Below are positions 1 to 9,686 of a stretch of DNA of 64,000 nucleotides, piece by piece. The notes beneath the pieces were generated by a model. The model was not told where the DNA came from. It ran no database searches and was given only the letters and a program-made list of their open reading frames with translations. The DNA is taken from the NCBI RefSeq assembly GCF_009828015.1, contig NZ_WTYG01000003.1, positions 62,001-126,000 on the forward strand. The letters run 5' to 3'. Each line of letters begins with the position of its first letter. Position 1 is the first letter of the stretch. The stretch is from Qipengyuania citrea. GTDB lineage: Bacteria > Pseudomonadota > Alphaproteobacteria > Sphingomonadales > Sphingomonadaceae. Made by a program: the position numbers and the translations under genes.

Positions 1-953
1 GCCGCCAGGATGCAATCTCACCTTCAAGTAAGGTTTATGCCGGCAATCTGGGCTATGGTCCCAATCCCAGGCTGGTCGAGCGCGTCAAACAGGCCGACCT
101 GATCCTGGCGATCGGCGCGCGGCTGGGCGAGGCGACGACCGATGGCTATACCGTCCCGCCCCCGACCGCGCCCGACAGGCGGCTGGTCCATGTCCATCCC
201 GATGCGGACGAACTCAACCGCGTCTATCCCGCCGACCTCGCGATTTGCGCCAGCATGGACGAATTCGCCGAAAGCGCCGCGCTGTGGGATGATGGCGCGG
301 TCGTCGATTTCGACGCCGGGGCCGAAGCGCATCGCGAGTGGGAGGAATGGGCCACCGCGCATCCCAATGGCCACAGGCTCGACATGGGCCAGGCCGTGCA
401 GTTCATGCGCGATACGCTGCCTGCCGACACCATCATCTGCAACGGCGCCGGCAATTTTGCCGGCTGGTGGCACCGTTACTGGCGCTATGAAGGCTTCCCC
501 ACCCAGTTGGCCCCGACCTGCGGGGCGATGGGCTATGGCGTGCCCGCCGCGGTCGCTGCCGCGCTGCGCCACCCCGACCGCACGGTCGTTGCCGTGGCGG
601 GCGATGGCGATTTCCTGATGAACGGACAGGAACTGGCCACTGCCGCCCAGCATGGGGCGCAGATGATCGTCATCGTGGTCGACAATTCCGCTTACGGGAC
701 GATCCGCATGCACCAGGAACGCGAGTTTCCGGGCGAGGACCGGATCAGTGCGACCCGGCTTGCCAATCCCGACTTCGCCGCGCTGGCCGAGGCCTATGGC
801 GCATGGTCGGCGCGCGCTGCCACCACCGACGAGTTCAAGGACGCGCTCGTCGCCGCGCAGGGGCGCAGCGGTTTGCGCCTGATCCACTGCACGATCGATA
901 TCGAGCAATTGGCTGCCAGCGGCGCCAGCGTGAGCGGTTTGCGCGGGCGCTAG
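1..953 (+). CDS. Thiamine pyrophosphate-dependent enzyme, C-terminal part (acetolactate synthase-like)
   Basis: The gene enters from the left edge in frame 3 and ends at TAG 951-953, so about 316 C-terminal residues are visible. They cover the end of the central domain and the TPP-binding domain. The cofactor motif is clear: GDGDFLMNGQELATA, the GDG...N pattern that binds Mg-diphosphate, followed by a hydrophobic strand and DNSAYGTIRMHQE. This layout fits the acetolactate synthase, benzoylformate decarboxylase and related large-subunit family. The substrate cannot be told without the N-terminal half. The next gene converges from the other strand 13 bp away. Confidence 0.85.
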   Translation, partial: RQDAISPSSKVYAGNLGYGPNPRLVERVKQADLILAIGARLGEATTDGYTVPPPTAPDRRLVHVHPDADELNRVYPADLAICASMDEFAESAALWDDGAVVDFDAGAEAHREWEEWATAHPNGHRLDMGQAVQFMRDTLPADTIICNGAGNFAGWWHRYWRYEGFPTQLAPTCGAMGYGVPAAVAAALRHPDRTVVAVAGDGDFLMNGQELATAAQHGAQMIVIVVDNSAYGTIRMHQEREFPGEDRISATRLANPDFAALAEAYGAWSARAATTDEFKDALVAAQGRSGLRLIHCTIDIEQLAASGASVSGLRGR

Positions 954-966
954 GCGGCGAAGCGGG

Positions 967-1374
967 TCAGATCCCCGCCATGGCGCAGATCACCGACCAT
1001 TCGTCAGGCTTGATCTCCGCCACCGACAGGCGTGACAGCTTGACGAGTTCGCAATCCGCCAACTTGGGTTCGGCCTTGATCTGCTTGAGCGTCACAGGAT
1101 GCGGCAGCTTGGTCTTCGGCTTGACCTTGACCGCGGCCCATTTGCCCTCGGGGTCGGTGGGATCCATGATCCCGGCCACGCTGACTTCGCAGATGCCAAC
1201 GATCTCGAGCCCTTCGCGTGAGTGGTAGAAGAACACCTGGTCGCCCACTTCCATCGCCGCGAGGTTGTTCTTGGCCCGGTGGTTGCGCACGCCGTCCCAG
1301 GTCCCCTCCTCTTCTGCGACGAGATCGTCCCAGCTGTATTTGAAGGGTTCCGATTTCATCAGCCAGTAACGCAT
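967..1374 (-). CDS. EVE domain-containing protein
   Basis: A 135-residue single-domain protein. It begins MRYWLMKSEPFKYSWDDL and continues with WDGVRNHRAKNNL and a GDQVFFYHS segment, all hallmarks of the EVE (PUA-like) fold found in the THYN1 family. EVE domains bind modified bases in DNA or RNA; the ligand here is unknown. Length matches stand-alone bacterial EVE proteins. It is convergent with the TPP enzyme and divergent from the GGDEF/EAL gene, so probably transcribed alone. Confidence 0.85.
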   Translation of the reverse strand: MRYWLMKSEPFKYSWDDLVAEEEGTWDGVRNHRAKNNLAAMEVGDQVFFYHSREGLEIVGICEVSVAGIMDPTDPEGKWAAVKVKPKTKLPHPVTLKQIKAEPKLADCELVKLSRLSVAEIKPDEWSVICAMAGI

Positions 1375-1536
1375 CGCGTAACCATCTCCGTCTACTCATT
1401 CGCGTGCCTGCGCCGTTAGCCGCTGCAGCGAGAGCTGACCACCCTGCGCAGCGCCGGCCCCCCACCTTGCGCGGTTAACCTGTTTTTAGGCGGCGCGCCT
1501 TAAGCAAGCGGAACTCAGCCAAGCCAGGGGGCGGGA

Positions 1537-3228
1537 TTGACCGCGAACAAGACCACGACCAAGGACGCCCGATCCCCGCGAAAGGGCGTGCAGACGCGCC
1601 GCCGCGACCATGATGTCGTGACGCTGGGGATCGCTTTTGCGGCGATCATCCTGTTCGTGGGCACGGCCGGCGTAGTGCTGCCCAACCTGATCGAGGCATG
1701 GACGGGCGACAACCCCTCGCCAGATTCGGCGCTGACCAATGCCCTCCTGCTCAACATTGCGCTGATCCTGCTCGGCTGGCATCGCTACAAGGCGCTCACC
1801 GAAGAACTCAACTCGCGCCGCGAATCCGAGGAAGAGGCCCGCCGCCTCGCCGATATCGACCACCTCACCGGATGTCAGAACCGCCGCAGTTTCACCACTG
1901 CGCTGGGCGATCTGCTGCACGATCTGGAACGCCGCGAGGAAGCGCTGGCGGCGATCGCGGTGGATCTCGACAATTTCAAGCAGGTCAACGACCTCCACGG
2001 CCACCAGGCAGGCGACGAAGTGCTGCGCGTTACTGCCGGACGGATCCAGCGCCTGCTGCCCGAAGGCGGCATTCTGGCCCGGCTCGGCGGCGATGAATTC
2101 GTCTGCGTCGTCCCTTATCACCCGCAGGTGCCCGACCGGGTCGACCAACTGGCAACGCGGATGGTCGAGAACGTCGCGCGGCCGGTCGAATATGGCGACA
2201 TGCCGGTGGATGTGACGATGTCGATCGGGATCGCCTCGAGCACGCAGATGGACAATGTGCGCGACGGGACCGCTGCCGCCCAGACGCTGATGCACAAGGC
2301 GGACATCGCCATGTATCACGCCAAGAAGCAGGGCAAGAACCGCTTCTACTGGTTCGAACCGCAGATGGAAAACGAACTGCGCTTCCGCAACGAACTGGAA
2401 GCGGGCATCCGGCGCGGCATCGTGAACGGCGAATTCCTGCCCTATTACGAACAGCAGATCGATCTCGACAGCGGCAAGCTGGTCGGCTTCGAAATGCTCG
2501 CCCGGTGGGAATCCCCCGAAATGGGCGTGGTCGGACCCGATATCTTCATCCCCATCGCCGAGGAAATCGGCGTGATCGGCGAAATGAGCGAGGCGTTGAT
2601 CACGCGCGCGTTCGAAGATGCCAAGAAATGGGATTCGGACCTCTCGCTTTCGGTCAATATCTCGCCGGTCCAGATGCGCGACCCCTGGTTCGCCCAGAAG
2701 CTGCTCAAGCTGCTGGTACGCCACAATTTCCCCGCCAACCGCTTGGACATCGAGATCACCGAGAGCTGCCTGCACGAAAACGTCGGCATGGTTCGGTCGA
2801 TGATCTCGAGCCTGCGCAATCAGGGCGTGAAGATCAGCCTCGACGATTTCGGCACCGGCTATTCGAGCCTGTCGCAATTGCGCGCGCTGCCGTTCGACCG
2901 GATCAAGATCGACCGTGCGTTCATTTCCGAACTCAAGCAGGAAGAGCACGGGGCCAAGCTCGTCGATGCGATCCTGACGATGAGCGACGGGCTGAACCTG
3001 CCGGTCACCGCCGAGGGGATCGAGAACGAAGTCGTGCTCGAAACGCTCAAGCGGATGGGCAAGATGAAGGGCCAAGGCTATCATTACGGCCGCCCGGAAC
3101 CCGCCGCCAAGGTGCTCGAACGGCTCGACCAGCAGAACCTGCTGGCCAAGGACCGGCTCGACAATGTGACCGAAGTCGACTTCACCGCGCAGGAACATCG
3201 CCCCGGCGGCGGCAAACGCGCCGGCTGA
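1537..3228 (+). CDS. Membrane GGDEF/EAL cyclic-di-GMP protein
   Basis: 563 residues from a TTG start behind a purine-rich CCAGGGGGCGGG. Two hydrophobic segments (about 30-53 and 68-86) anchor it in the inner membrane. A GGDEF domain follows with an intact catalytic loop (RLGGDEFVC), then an EAL domain with DDFGTGYSSLSQL, KIDRAFI and TAEGIEN. The signature EAL triplet reads EML (GFEMLARW), a common tolerated variant. The position for the inhibitory RxxD site before GGDEF reads PEGG, so product inhibition is probably absent. Both synthesis and hydrolysis of c-di-GMP are possible; which dominates cannot be read from sequence. No sensory domain is visible beyond the membrane segments. Confidence 0.88.
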   Translation: MTANKTTTKDARSPRKGVQTRRRDHDVVTLGIAFAAIILFVGTAGVVLPNLIEAWTGDNPSPDSALTNALLLNIALILLGWHRYKALTEELNSRRESEEEARRLADIDHLTGCQNRRSFTTALGDLLHDLERREEALAAIAVDLDNFKQVNDLHGHQAGDEVLRVTAGRIQRLLPEGGILARLGGDEFVCVVPYHPQVPDRVDQLATRMVENVARPVEYGDMPVDVTMSIGIASSTQMDNVRDGTAAAQTLMHKADIAMYHAKKQGKNRFYWFEPQMENELRFRNELEAGIRRGIVNGEFLPYYEQQIDLDSGKLVGFEMLARWESPEMGVVGPDIFIPIAEEIGVIGEMSEALITRAFEDAKKWDSDLSLSVNISPVQMRDPWFAQKLLKLLVRHNFPANRLDIEITESCLHENVGMVRSMISSLRNQGVKISLDDFGTGYSSLSQLRALPFDRIKIDRAFISELKQEEHGAKLVDAILTMSDGLNLPVTAEGIENEVVLETLKRMGKMKGQGYHYGRPEPAAKVLERLDQQNLLAKDRLDNVTEVDFTAQEHRPGGGKRAG

Positions 3229-3273
3229 TCCGCACTGGACGCTCTGCGGGCGAATGCATAGATGCGCTGCACA

Positions 3274-4083
3274 ATGCGCGTCGATTTCGTAAAAATGCAT
3301 GGCTTGGGCAACGACTTCGTCGTGCTCGATGCGCGTGCGCAGGCCTTGCCGCCGCTTGGCGAGGGCATGGCGAGCGCGTTGGCCGACCGCCGCAGCGGCA
3401 TCGGCTGCGACCAGCTGATCCTGCTCGAACCCAGCGGCGCTGCCGATTTCCGCATGCGGATCTTCAACGCTGACGGCAGCGAAGTGGGCGCCTGCGGCAA
3501 TGCCAGCCGCGCGGTCGCCCTGCTTCATGGCAAGCCTGCGCGGGTCGAAACGGGCGGCGGCATAATTGCGGTCGAACCGCGCGGCGACGGGGCCAGCGTC
3601 GACATGGGCGAACCGCGCTTCGACTGGCAGGATATTCCGCTGGCCTATGGCATGGACACCGCGCTGATGCCGGTGAGCTGGGAGGGCCTGGACCAGCCGG
3701 GTGCAGTCAATGTCGGAAACCCGCATGTCGTCTTCTTCGTCGCGGATTGCGATGCCGTGCCGCTCGACCGGATTGGCCCCGAGATCGAAACCGATCCGCT
3801 GTTTCCCGAGCGCGTCAACGTCAACGTCGCGAGCGTGACCGACCGTGGGCACATCCGGCTGCGCGTCTGGGAACGCGGCGCCGGCCTTACCCGGGCCTGC
3901 GGCACCGGCGCCTGCGCCACCGCGGTCCATGCCATGCGCCGCGGCCTTGTCGAACGCGATGTGGCCGTGGCCCTGCCCGGCGGGACGCTGACGATCGCCT
4001 GGGGCGAGGACAACCGGATCCGCATGACCGGACCCGCGACCGAGGCCTATCGCGGCAGCTTCGAATGGGGCGATTTCGCGTGA
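3274..4083 (+). CDS. dapF: Diaminopimelate epimerase
   Basis: Converts LL- to meso-diaminopimelate for lysine and peptidoglycan synthesis in the cytoplasm. The protein is 269 residues from the chosen ATG, which gives the usual N-terminus MRVDFVKMHGLGNDF; an ATG 12 bp upstream is also possible. Both catalytic cysteines are present, in GACGNASR and ACGTGACAT. The last codons overlap the next gene as GTGA, so dapF, mtaB, ftsY and yciB look translationally coupled. Confidence 0.95.
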   Translation: MRVDFVKMHGLGNDFVVLDARAQALPPLGEGMASALADRRSGIGCDQLILLEPSGAADFRMRIFNADGSEVGACGNASRAVALLHGKPARVETGGGIIAVEPRGDGASVDMGEPRFDWQDIPLAYGMDTALMPVSWEGLDQPGAVNVGNPHVVFFVADCDAVPLDRIGPEIETDPLFPERVNVNVASVTDRGHIRLRVWERGAGLTRACGTGACATAVHAMRRGLVERDVAVALPGGTLTIAWGEDNRIRMTGPATEAYRGSFEWGDFA

Positions 4084-5255
4084 GCGGCACGCAGGTCATC
4101 ACGCTGGGTTGCCGGCTCAACCTGTCCGAAAGCGAACAGATCCGCGCGATGCTGGCGCGCGAGGACGATCTCGTCGTGGTCAACAGCTGCGCAGTAACGA
4201 GCGAAGCGGTGCGCCAGACGCGCCAGGCGATCCGCCGCGCCCGCCGCGCCAATCCCGATGCGCGTCTGCTGGTGACCGGCTGCGCGGGCGATATCGAGCG
4301 CGACCAGCTGGCCGCAATGCCCGAAGTCGACGGTTTCGTCGCCAATACGCAAAAGCTCGATCCGCGCGCGTGGAACGCCCCGGCCAACGTACCGCCCACC
4401 CCGCAGGACCGCACGCGCGCCTTCATCGCCGTCCAGAACGGCTGCGACCATGCCTGCACCTTCTGCGTCATTCCGCAGGGACGCGGGTCGAGCCGCTCGC
4501 TGACCATCGGGCAAGTGCTGGGCGAAGTCGAACGCCATCTCGATCACGGTGCAGCCGAAGTGGTGCTGACCGGTGTCGACGTGACGTCCTGGGGGCATGA
4601 CCTGCCCGACACTCCGCCGCTGGGCGCGCTGGTCGAGGCGGTACTGCGCCGCTTCCCGCAGCTCGAGCGGCTGCGCATGTCCTCGCTCGACGGGATCGAG
4701 ATCGATCCGCTGCTGTTCGAGCTGTTCGCCGGCGAGTGGCGGCTGATGCCGCACCTGCACCTGTCACTGCAGCACGGGCATGACCTCATCCTCAAGCGCA
4801 TGAAGCGCCGCCATTCGCGCGCCGACGCGATCGATCTGGTTACCCGGCTGGCAGCGCGGCGCCCCGACCTTGCCGTCGGCGCCGATCTGATCGCGGGCTT
4901 TCCGACCGAAACCGAAGAGCACCACGCGGCCAATCTGGCGATCATCCGCGAACTGCGGATCGTCCACGCGCATGTCTTCCCCTATTCGCCCCGCCCGGAC
5001 ACGCCAGCCGCGCGCATGCCGCAGGTCGATCGCGCCACGATCAAGCGGCGCGCTGCCGATCTGCGCGATACCGCGCGCACGACACGCGACGCGTGGCTAT
5101 CCACGCTCGTCGAAAAGCCGCATGCGGTCCTCGCCGAACGCGATGGTACCGGCTACACCCCGCATTTCGCACGCGTCGCGCTGCCCGGCACGGTACCCGC
5201 GGGCACGATCACCACGGTGACGCCGTCCAAGCATGAGAATGGCCTTCTAGAATGA
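4080..5255 (+). CDS. mtaB: tRNA t6A37 methylthiotransferase MtaB
   Basis: A radical-SAM enzyme that adds a methylthio group to t6A37 of tRNAs. The GTG start overlaps the dapF stop; the open frame extends much further upstream, but that part is antisense-like shadow within dapF. Three cysteines of the N-terminal UPF0004 domain are visible (GCRLN, NSCAV, TGCAG), and the radical-SAM cluster motif reads C-x3-C-x2-C in GCDHACTFCVIPQGRG. Length, 391 residues, suits MtaB rather than the longer MiaB. The product ends in an ATGA overlap with ftsY. Confidence 0.9.
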   Translation: MSGTQVITLGCRLNLSESEQIRAMLAREDDLVVVNSCAVTSEAVRQTRQAIRRARRANPDARLLVTGCAGDIERDQLAAMPEVDGFVANTQKLDPRAWNAPANVPPTPQDRTRAFIAVQNGCDHACTFCVIPQGRGSSRSLTIGQVLGEVERHLDHGAAEVVLTGVDVTSWGHDLPDTPPLGALVEAVLRRFPQLERLRMSSLDGIEIDPLLFELFAGEWRLMPHLHLSLQHGHDLILKRMKRRHSRADAIDLVTRLAARRPDLAVGADLIAGFPTETEEHHAANLAIIRELRIVHAHVFPYSPRPDTPAARMPQVDRATIKRRAADLRDTARTTRDAWLSTLVEKPHAVLAERDGTGYTPHFARVALPGTVPAGTITTVTPSKHENGLLE

Positions 5256-6178
5256 CCGAGAAGCAGAGCTGGAGCGACCGGCTGTTCGGCGGGTTTCGCA
5301 AGACCTCCGAGAAACTGACCAGCAATCTGACCGAAGTGGTCGGCACGGCAAAGCTCGACGATGCCACGCTCGACGACGTCGAGGACGCGCTGATCCTGTC
5401 GGACCTCGGACCGGCCGCGGCTGCACGAGTTCGTGCGAAACTATCCGAAAAGCGGTTCGGGCTGGAGATTACCGAGCAGGAACTGAAGGACGCGGTCGCC
5501 GAAGAAATCGCCGCAATCCTGCGGCCGGTGGCCAAACCGCTCGAGATCACCGCCTTTCCGCGCCCGCAGGTGCTGCTGGTGATCGGCGTCAACGGCAGCG
5601 GCAAGACCACGACGATCGCCAAGCTGGCACACCTGTTTCAGGAAGACGATTACGCCGTCATGCTGGCGGCCGGCGATACGTTCCGCGCAGCGGCCATCGG
5701 CCAGCTGGCGACGTGGGCCGACCGTGTCGGCGTGCCGCTGGTGCGCGGACCCGAAGGCGGCGATCCTGCCTCGATCGTGTTCGACGCGGTGAAGAAGGCG
5801 ACCGAAGCCGGCACCGACGCACTGATTGTCGACACCGCCGGACGTCTGCAGAACAAGCGCGAGCTGATGGACGAACTCGCGAAGATCCGCAAAGTCCTCG
5901 GCCGGCTCAACCCCGAAGCCCCGCATGACGTGGTGCTCGTCCTCGATGCGACCAACGGCCAGAACGCGCTGTCCCAGATCGATGTGTTCAAGGAAGTTGC
6001 CGGGGTCACCGGCCTCGTGATGACCAAGCTCGACGGCACCGCGCGCGGCGGGGTGCTGGTCCAGGCGGCCGAACAATACGGCCTGCCCATCCACGCGATC
6101 GGCGTGGGCGAAAAAATCGACGACCTGCGGCCCTTCGATCCCGATCTGGTGGCGCGCGTGATTGCAGGAGTAGCCTGA
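5252..6178 (+). CDS. ftsY: Signal recognition particle receptor FtsY
   Basis: The SRP receptor GTPase, which docks ribosome-SRP complexes at the inner membrane. The 308-residue protein has a short N-terminal region, an NG domain with G1 loop GVNGSGKTT at about 112-120, DTAGR at 194-198 and TKLDGTARGG at 258-267. The acidic A domain of the E. coli protein is reduced, as usual in alphaproteobacteria. ATGA overlap with mtaB and TGATG-type junction with yciB. The SRP RNA partner lies at 39.4 kb in the same window. Confidence 0.96.
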   Translation: MTEKQSWSDRLFGGFRKTSEKLTSNLTEVVGTAKLDDATLDDVEDALILSDLGPAAAARVRAKLSEKRFGLEITEQELKDAVAEEIAAILRPVAKPLEITAFPRPQVLLVIGVNGSGKTTTIAKLAHLFQEDDYAVMLAAGDTFRAAAIGQLATWADRVGVPLVRGPEGGDPASIVFDAVKKATEAGTDALIVDTAGRLQNKRELMDELAKIRKVLGRLNPEAPHDVVLVLDATNGQNALSQIDVFKEVAGVTGLVMTKLDGTARGGVLVQAAEQYGLPIHAIGVGEKIDDLRPFDPDLVARVIAGVA

Positions 6179-6825
6179 TGACCGAGAGTGCCAAACCCAA
6201 GCCCAAGACCGGCTGGCTCAACATCCTCGTCGATTACGGGCCGCTGCTGGTCTTCCTTGGCGTGTACAAGTTCTACCAGCCGCCTGAAACGTCGACCTTC
6301 GGGGAAATCGCCGCGGTAATCTACGGGACGATCGCCTTCATGATCGCGGCGGTCGCCGCGCTGGTCTTCAGCAAATTCAAGTTCGGCCATGTCAGCCCGA
6401 TGCTGATCCTCTCGACTGCACTGATCGTGGGGTTCGGCGGGCTGACCATCTGGCTGCAGGATGAAAAGTTCATCCAGATCAAGCCGACCGCAATCTACCT
6501 CTTGTTCGGCGTGCTGCTGCTCGGCGGCTGGCTGCGCGGCAAGGCGCTGCTCCAGATCCTGCTCGAAGCCGCTTTCGAAGGCGTGGACCGCGAAGGATGG
6601 CTCAAGCTGTCGCGCAATTGGGGCGTGTTCTTCGTGTTCATGGCAGGCCTGAACGAAGTCCTGCGGCTGCAGCTGGACTTCGAAAGTTGGCTGTGGGCGA
6701 AGCTGTGGGTGTTCATGCCGCTCAGCTTCCTCTTCACCTTCAGCCAGATCCCCATGCTGCTCAAACACGGACTGGCGATCGAAGACCGCGATGAAGTGGT
6801 CAAGGACGAGCCGCCTACGGCTTAG
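6178..6825 (+). CDS. yciB: Inner-membrane protein YciB/IspZ (septation protein A family)
   Basis: 215 residues, mostly hydrophobic, with about five membrane segments. The opening GWLNILVDYGPLLVFLGVYK and the NWGVFFVFMAGLNEVL segment are typical of the YciB/IspZ family, which is implicated in septation and envelope integrity. The start codon shares one base with the ftsY stop, placing it last in the dapF-mtaB-ftsY-yciB run. The family is named for intracellular septation; its biochemical role is not settled. Confidence 0.88.
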   Translation: MTESAKPKPKTGWLNILVDYGPLLVFLGVYKFYQPPETSTFGEIAAVIYGTIAFMIAAVAALVFSKFKFGHVSPMLILSTALIVGFGGLTIWLQDEKFIQIKPTAIYLLFGVLLLGGWLRGKALLQILLEAAFEGVDREGWLKLSRNWGVFFVFMAGLNEVLRLQLDFESWLWAKLWVFMPLSFLFTFSQIPMLLKHGLAIEDRDEVVKDEPPTA

Positions 6826-6954
6826 GCTAGGAAAAACCTCAACCCAAATCGAAGTTCGGGTTCGGCCCCCCTGCTGGCCCGGCTTTCTACTAATTTTCTA
6901 ACCCGACCACAGTGAACCTGCTGGCAGTTCCCAGCCGGTGGTCAATGCCGCACC

Positions 6955-6971
6955 CGGGGGCGCAGCCCCCG
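6955..6971 (-). terminator. GC hairpin downstream of kup
   Basis: Perfect 7-bp stem CGGGGGC/GCCCCCG with a 3-nt loop, starting 10 bp past the kup stop. There is no following T-run, so it is a weak intrinsic terminator at best or an RNA-stabilising 3' hairpin. It lies in the convergent gap between yciB and kup, which holds nothing else recognisable. Confidence 0.4.
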
Positions 6972-6981
6972 CATCCTGCAA

Positions 6982-8925
6982 TCAGATTTCCACCTGGCTG
7001 CCCAGTTCGACCACGCGGTTGGTGGGCAGACGGAAGAAGTCCATCGCAGTCGCGGCGTTGCGCAGCATCCAGGCGAAGATCTTCTCGCGCCAGATCGGCA
7101 TGCCGGGCTTGTCGCTGGCGAGCAGCGTCTGACGGCTCAGGAAGAAGCTGGTGTGCATCATGTCGAATTCGCCGCCACAGCGCTCCATTTCCTTCAGCCC
7201 CTGCGGAACATTGGTTTCCTGCATGAAGCCATAATGCAGCACCGCACGGTAGAAACCGTCGCCCAGATCGTGGATCTCACACCGCTTGTCGCTGTCGACA
7301 TAGGGGCTGTCGGCAATCAGCACGGTGAGGATCACCACGCGTTCGTGCAGCACCTTGTTGTGCTTGATATTATGCAGCAATGCGCTCGGCACGCCGGCGG
7401 TCTGGCTGGCCATGAAGATCGCAGTGCCCGGCACGCGGGTCGCCGAATTCTTCGCGCTCTTGGCGAAAATCTCGATCGGCAGCGCGGTCTCGCTCATCCG
7501 GTCGCGCATCAGTTTGCGCCCGCGCGCCCAGGTCGTGAGTAGCGTGAATGCCACGAGACCGACCACCAGCGGGAACCAGCCGCCGTCGGGGACCTTGGCC
7601 AGATTGGCCGCGAAATAGGCGCCGTCGACGATCAGGAAGAAGGCCACCACCGGGAGTGCGATGAACCATTTCCATTTCCAAACTCCGACGAACAGCACGC
7701 CCATCAGCAGCGTATCGATCGTCACCGCGCCGGTCACCGCGATGCCATAGGCTGCCGCGAGGTTCGACGAGGTCTGGAAGGTCAGCACGAGGATGATCAC
7801 CGCGACCATCAGCGCCCAGTTGACCACCGGAATGTAGATCTGGCCCGCCTCGGTTTCGCTGGTGTGGCGGATCGACAGGCGCGGCATGAAACCCAGCTGC
7901 ATGGCCTGGTGGGTAATGCTGAAGGCGCCCGAAATCACCGCCTGGCTGGCGATGAAGGTCGCCACTGTCGCCAGGATGACCAGCGGCAGGCGGAACTCTT
8001 CGCTGGCGAGCAGGAAGAACGGGTTGCGCACGACTTCGGCGGCCTGTTCGGGCGGCAGGCCCGCGATCATCGCGCCCTGTCCGAAATAGTTGAGCAGCAG
8101 GCATGGCATCACGAAGCCGAACCACGACAGGCGCATCGGCCCGCGTCCGAAATGGCCCATGTCCGAATATAGCGCTTCGGATCCCGTCACTGCCAGCACC
8201 ACGGCGCCCAGCGCGAAGAAGGCCACCGCGCCGTCGGTGACGAAGAACATCACCGCGTAATAGGGGTTCAGCGCCCACAGGATATCGGGGTTCTGGATGA
8301 TCTGGTTGAGGCCGAGCCCAGCAATGGTGATGAAATAGACGATCATCACCGGCGCGAAGAGCGCCCCCACCTTGGCCGTACCCCGGCTCTGCAGCAGGAA
8401 CAGGAAGATCAGCAGGACCAAGGCGATCGGGATCACCAGCGGGTCGAGCCCCGGATTGACCACGGTAAGTCCTTCGACCGCGGACAACACCGAGATCGCC
8501 GGCGTGATCATGCTGTCGCCGTAGAACAGCGAAGTCGCAAACACCCCGAGCAGGACGACCAGCCAGCCATAGCTCGACTTGCCGATATGGCGGCTGAGCA
8601 GTGCAACGAGCGCGAGGCTGCCGCCCTGCCCCTTGTTGTCGGCGCGCATCAGAATCGTGACATACTGGATCGAGACGACGATCAGCATCGACCAGAAGAT
8701 CAGGCTGACGACGCCCAGGACGTGAAGCCGGTCGATCGCAATATTCGCCGCCCCGGCGAAAGTTTCGCGGAAGGCGTATAACGGACTGGTGCCGATGTCG
8801 CCGAAGACCACGCCGACCGCGCCGACAGCCAGCGCCGTGCGCGAGCCGCTGTGGCGGTGGCCATGGCCGTCTTTCGACGGCACACCCTCGGGAACCGGGT
8901 CTTGCGCTAACGCAGTGTCGTTCAT
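6982..8925 (-). CDS. kup: Low-affinity potassium transporter Kup
   Basis: 647-residue KUP/HAK/KT-type K+ uptake protein of the inner membrane. The signature [16 protein letters not shown] lies in the first membrane segment, followed by about twelve predicted transmembrane segments and a hydrophilic C-terminal domain of roughly 180 residues, as in E. coli Kup. The N-terminal 30 residues contain a His-rich GHGHRHSGS stretch. Divergent neighbours are absent: it sits alone, with ccmI upstream on the same strand 104 bp away. Confidence 0.95.
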   Translation of the reverse strand: MNDTALAQDPVPEGVPSKDGHGHRHSGSRTALAVGAVGVVFGDIGTSPLYAFRETFAGAANIAIDRLHVLGVVSLIFWSMLIVVSIQYVTILMRADNKGQGGSLALVALLSRHIGKSSYGWLVVLLGVFATSLFYGDSMITPAISVLSAVEGLTVVNPGLDPLVIPIALVLLIFLFLLQSRGTAKVGALFAPVMIVYFITIAGLGLNQIIQNPDILWALNPYYAVMFFVTDGAVAFFALGAVVLAVTGSEALYSDMGHFGRGPMRLSWFGFVMPCLLLNYFGQGAMIAGLPPEQAAEVVRNPFFLLASEEFRLPLVILATVATFIASQAVISGAFSITHQAMQLGFMPRLSIRHTSETEAGQIYIPVVNWALMVAVIILVLTFQTSSNLAAAYGIAVTGAVTIDTLLMGVLFVGVWKWKWFIALPVVAFFLIVDGAYFAANLAKVPDGGWFPLVVGLVAFTLLTTWARGRKLMRDRMSETALPIEIFAKSAKNSATRVPGTAIFMASQTAGVPSALLHNIKHNKVLHERVVILTVLIADSPYVDSDKRCEIHDLGDGFYRAVLHYGFMQETNVPQGLKEMERCGGEFDMMHTSFFLSRQTLLASDKPGMPIWREKIFAWMLRNAATAMDFFRLPTNRVVELGSQVEI

Positions 8926-9029
8926 GTGGGATCGGTTTCCGACAACATCGTGTCACTTGGCCTGTATGGCGAAGTTGCGGGCGTTAGCAGCATCGCTTCG
9001 CACCCGCAACAAGCCGTACAAGCGCTTGT

Positions 9030-9686
9030 TTAATCGGGACTTTGCACGGCGCCGCCTACCGGTCCGGCGGCAAGGATGGCTTCCAGCCTGTCGAGTCGGG
9101 CGGCCAGCGGGGCGCGCCACTCCGCCTGTTCGGGAGCCGATTGCAGCAATTCGCGCCAAAGCTCCAGCGTCCGTCCGGGTTCACCACCGCGCAGGAAGGC
9201 GAGTCCGAGGAAATAGGTCGGTGCCGGATTGTCGGGTGCCACCGCCTCGGCCTGCGAATAGGCGTAAAGCGCCGCGGCTGTCAGCTGGCCATCGGCATGT
9301 TCGACCAAGGCATTGCCCAGCGCCAGCCAGGCTTCGCTGTCAGCGGGGTTTTCCGCGACGGCGTTGCGCAGGAAATTCGCCGCCTGTTCGTGCTGGCCGC
9401 GCCGGGTGAAAGCATCGGCGGTGACCACGAAGCGCGAGGGAAGCCTGCCTTCGGGATAGAATTCGCGCCGCGCCACGACCATCATTTCACCCGTCTGCGC
9501 GGTCTCGTCGACCACCGGGTCGGCAGGCGCGCCGGGCTGTCCCGGATTACCGTGCATGGCATAGCCGGCGAGGCCGAACAGCAGCGCCGAACCGAACAGC
9601 ATCCACAGCGCGCGGGGCAGCTTGAGCAAATAGACCGCGAGCGCGAAGACCAGCGCGGCAAGCGCGATGATGGGAAGCCAGCTCAT
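9030..9686 (-). CDS. ccmI: Cytochrome c biogenesis TPR protein (CcmI-like)
   Basis: 218 residues. Two N-terminal membrane segments (about 3-20 and 27-44) are followed by a periplasmic region with TPR-like helices (AFTRRGQHEQAANFLRNA, ADSEAWLALGNALVEHADG). As the last gene of the ccm operon it fits CcmI/CycH, which holds apocytochrome c for heme ligation. Its start overlaps the ccmH stop (ATGA). Sequence identity to characterised CcmI is low in general for this family, so the call rests on architecture and context. Confidence 0.8.
   Translation of the reverse strand: MSWLPIIALAALVFALAVYLLKLPRALWMLFGSALLFGLAGYAMHGNPGQPGAPADPVVDETAQTGEMMVVARREFYPEGRLPSRFVVTADAFTRRGQHEQAANFLRNAVAENPADSEAWLALGNALVEHADGQLTAAALYAYSQAEAVAPDNPAPTYFLGLAFLRGGEPGRTLELWRELLQSAPEQAEWRAPLAARLDRLEAILAAGPVGGAVQSPD

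Noticed and set aside
1486-3930. 814-residue minus-strand frame opposite the GGDEF/EAL gene and dapF
   Set aside because: Antisense shadow; catalytic motifs lie on the plus strand.
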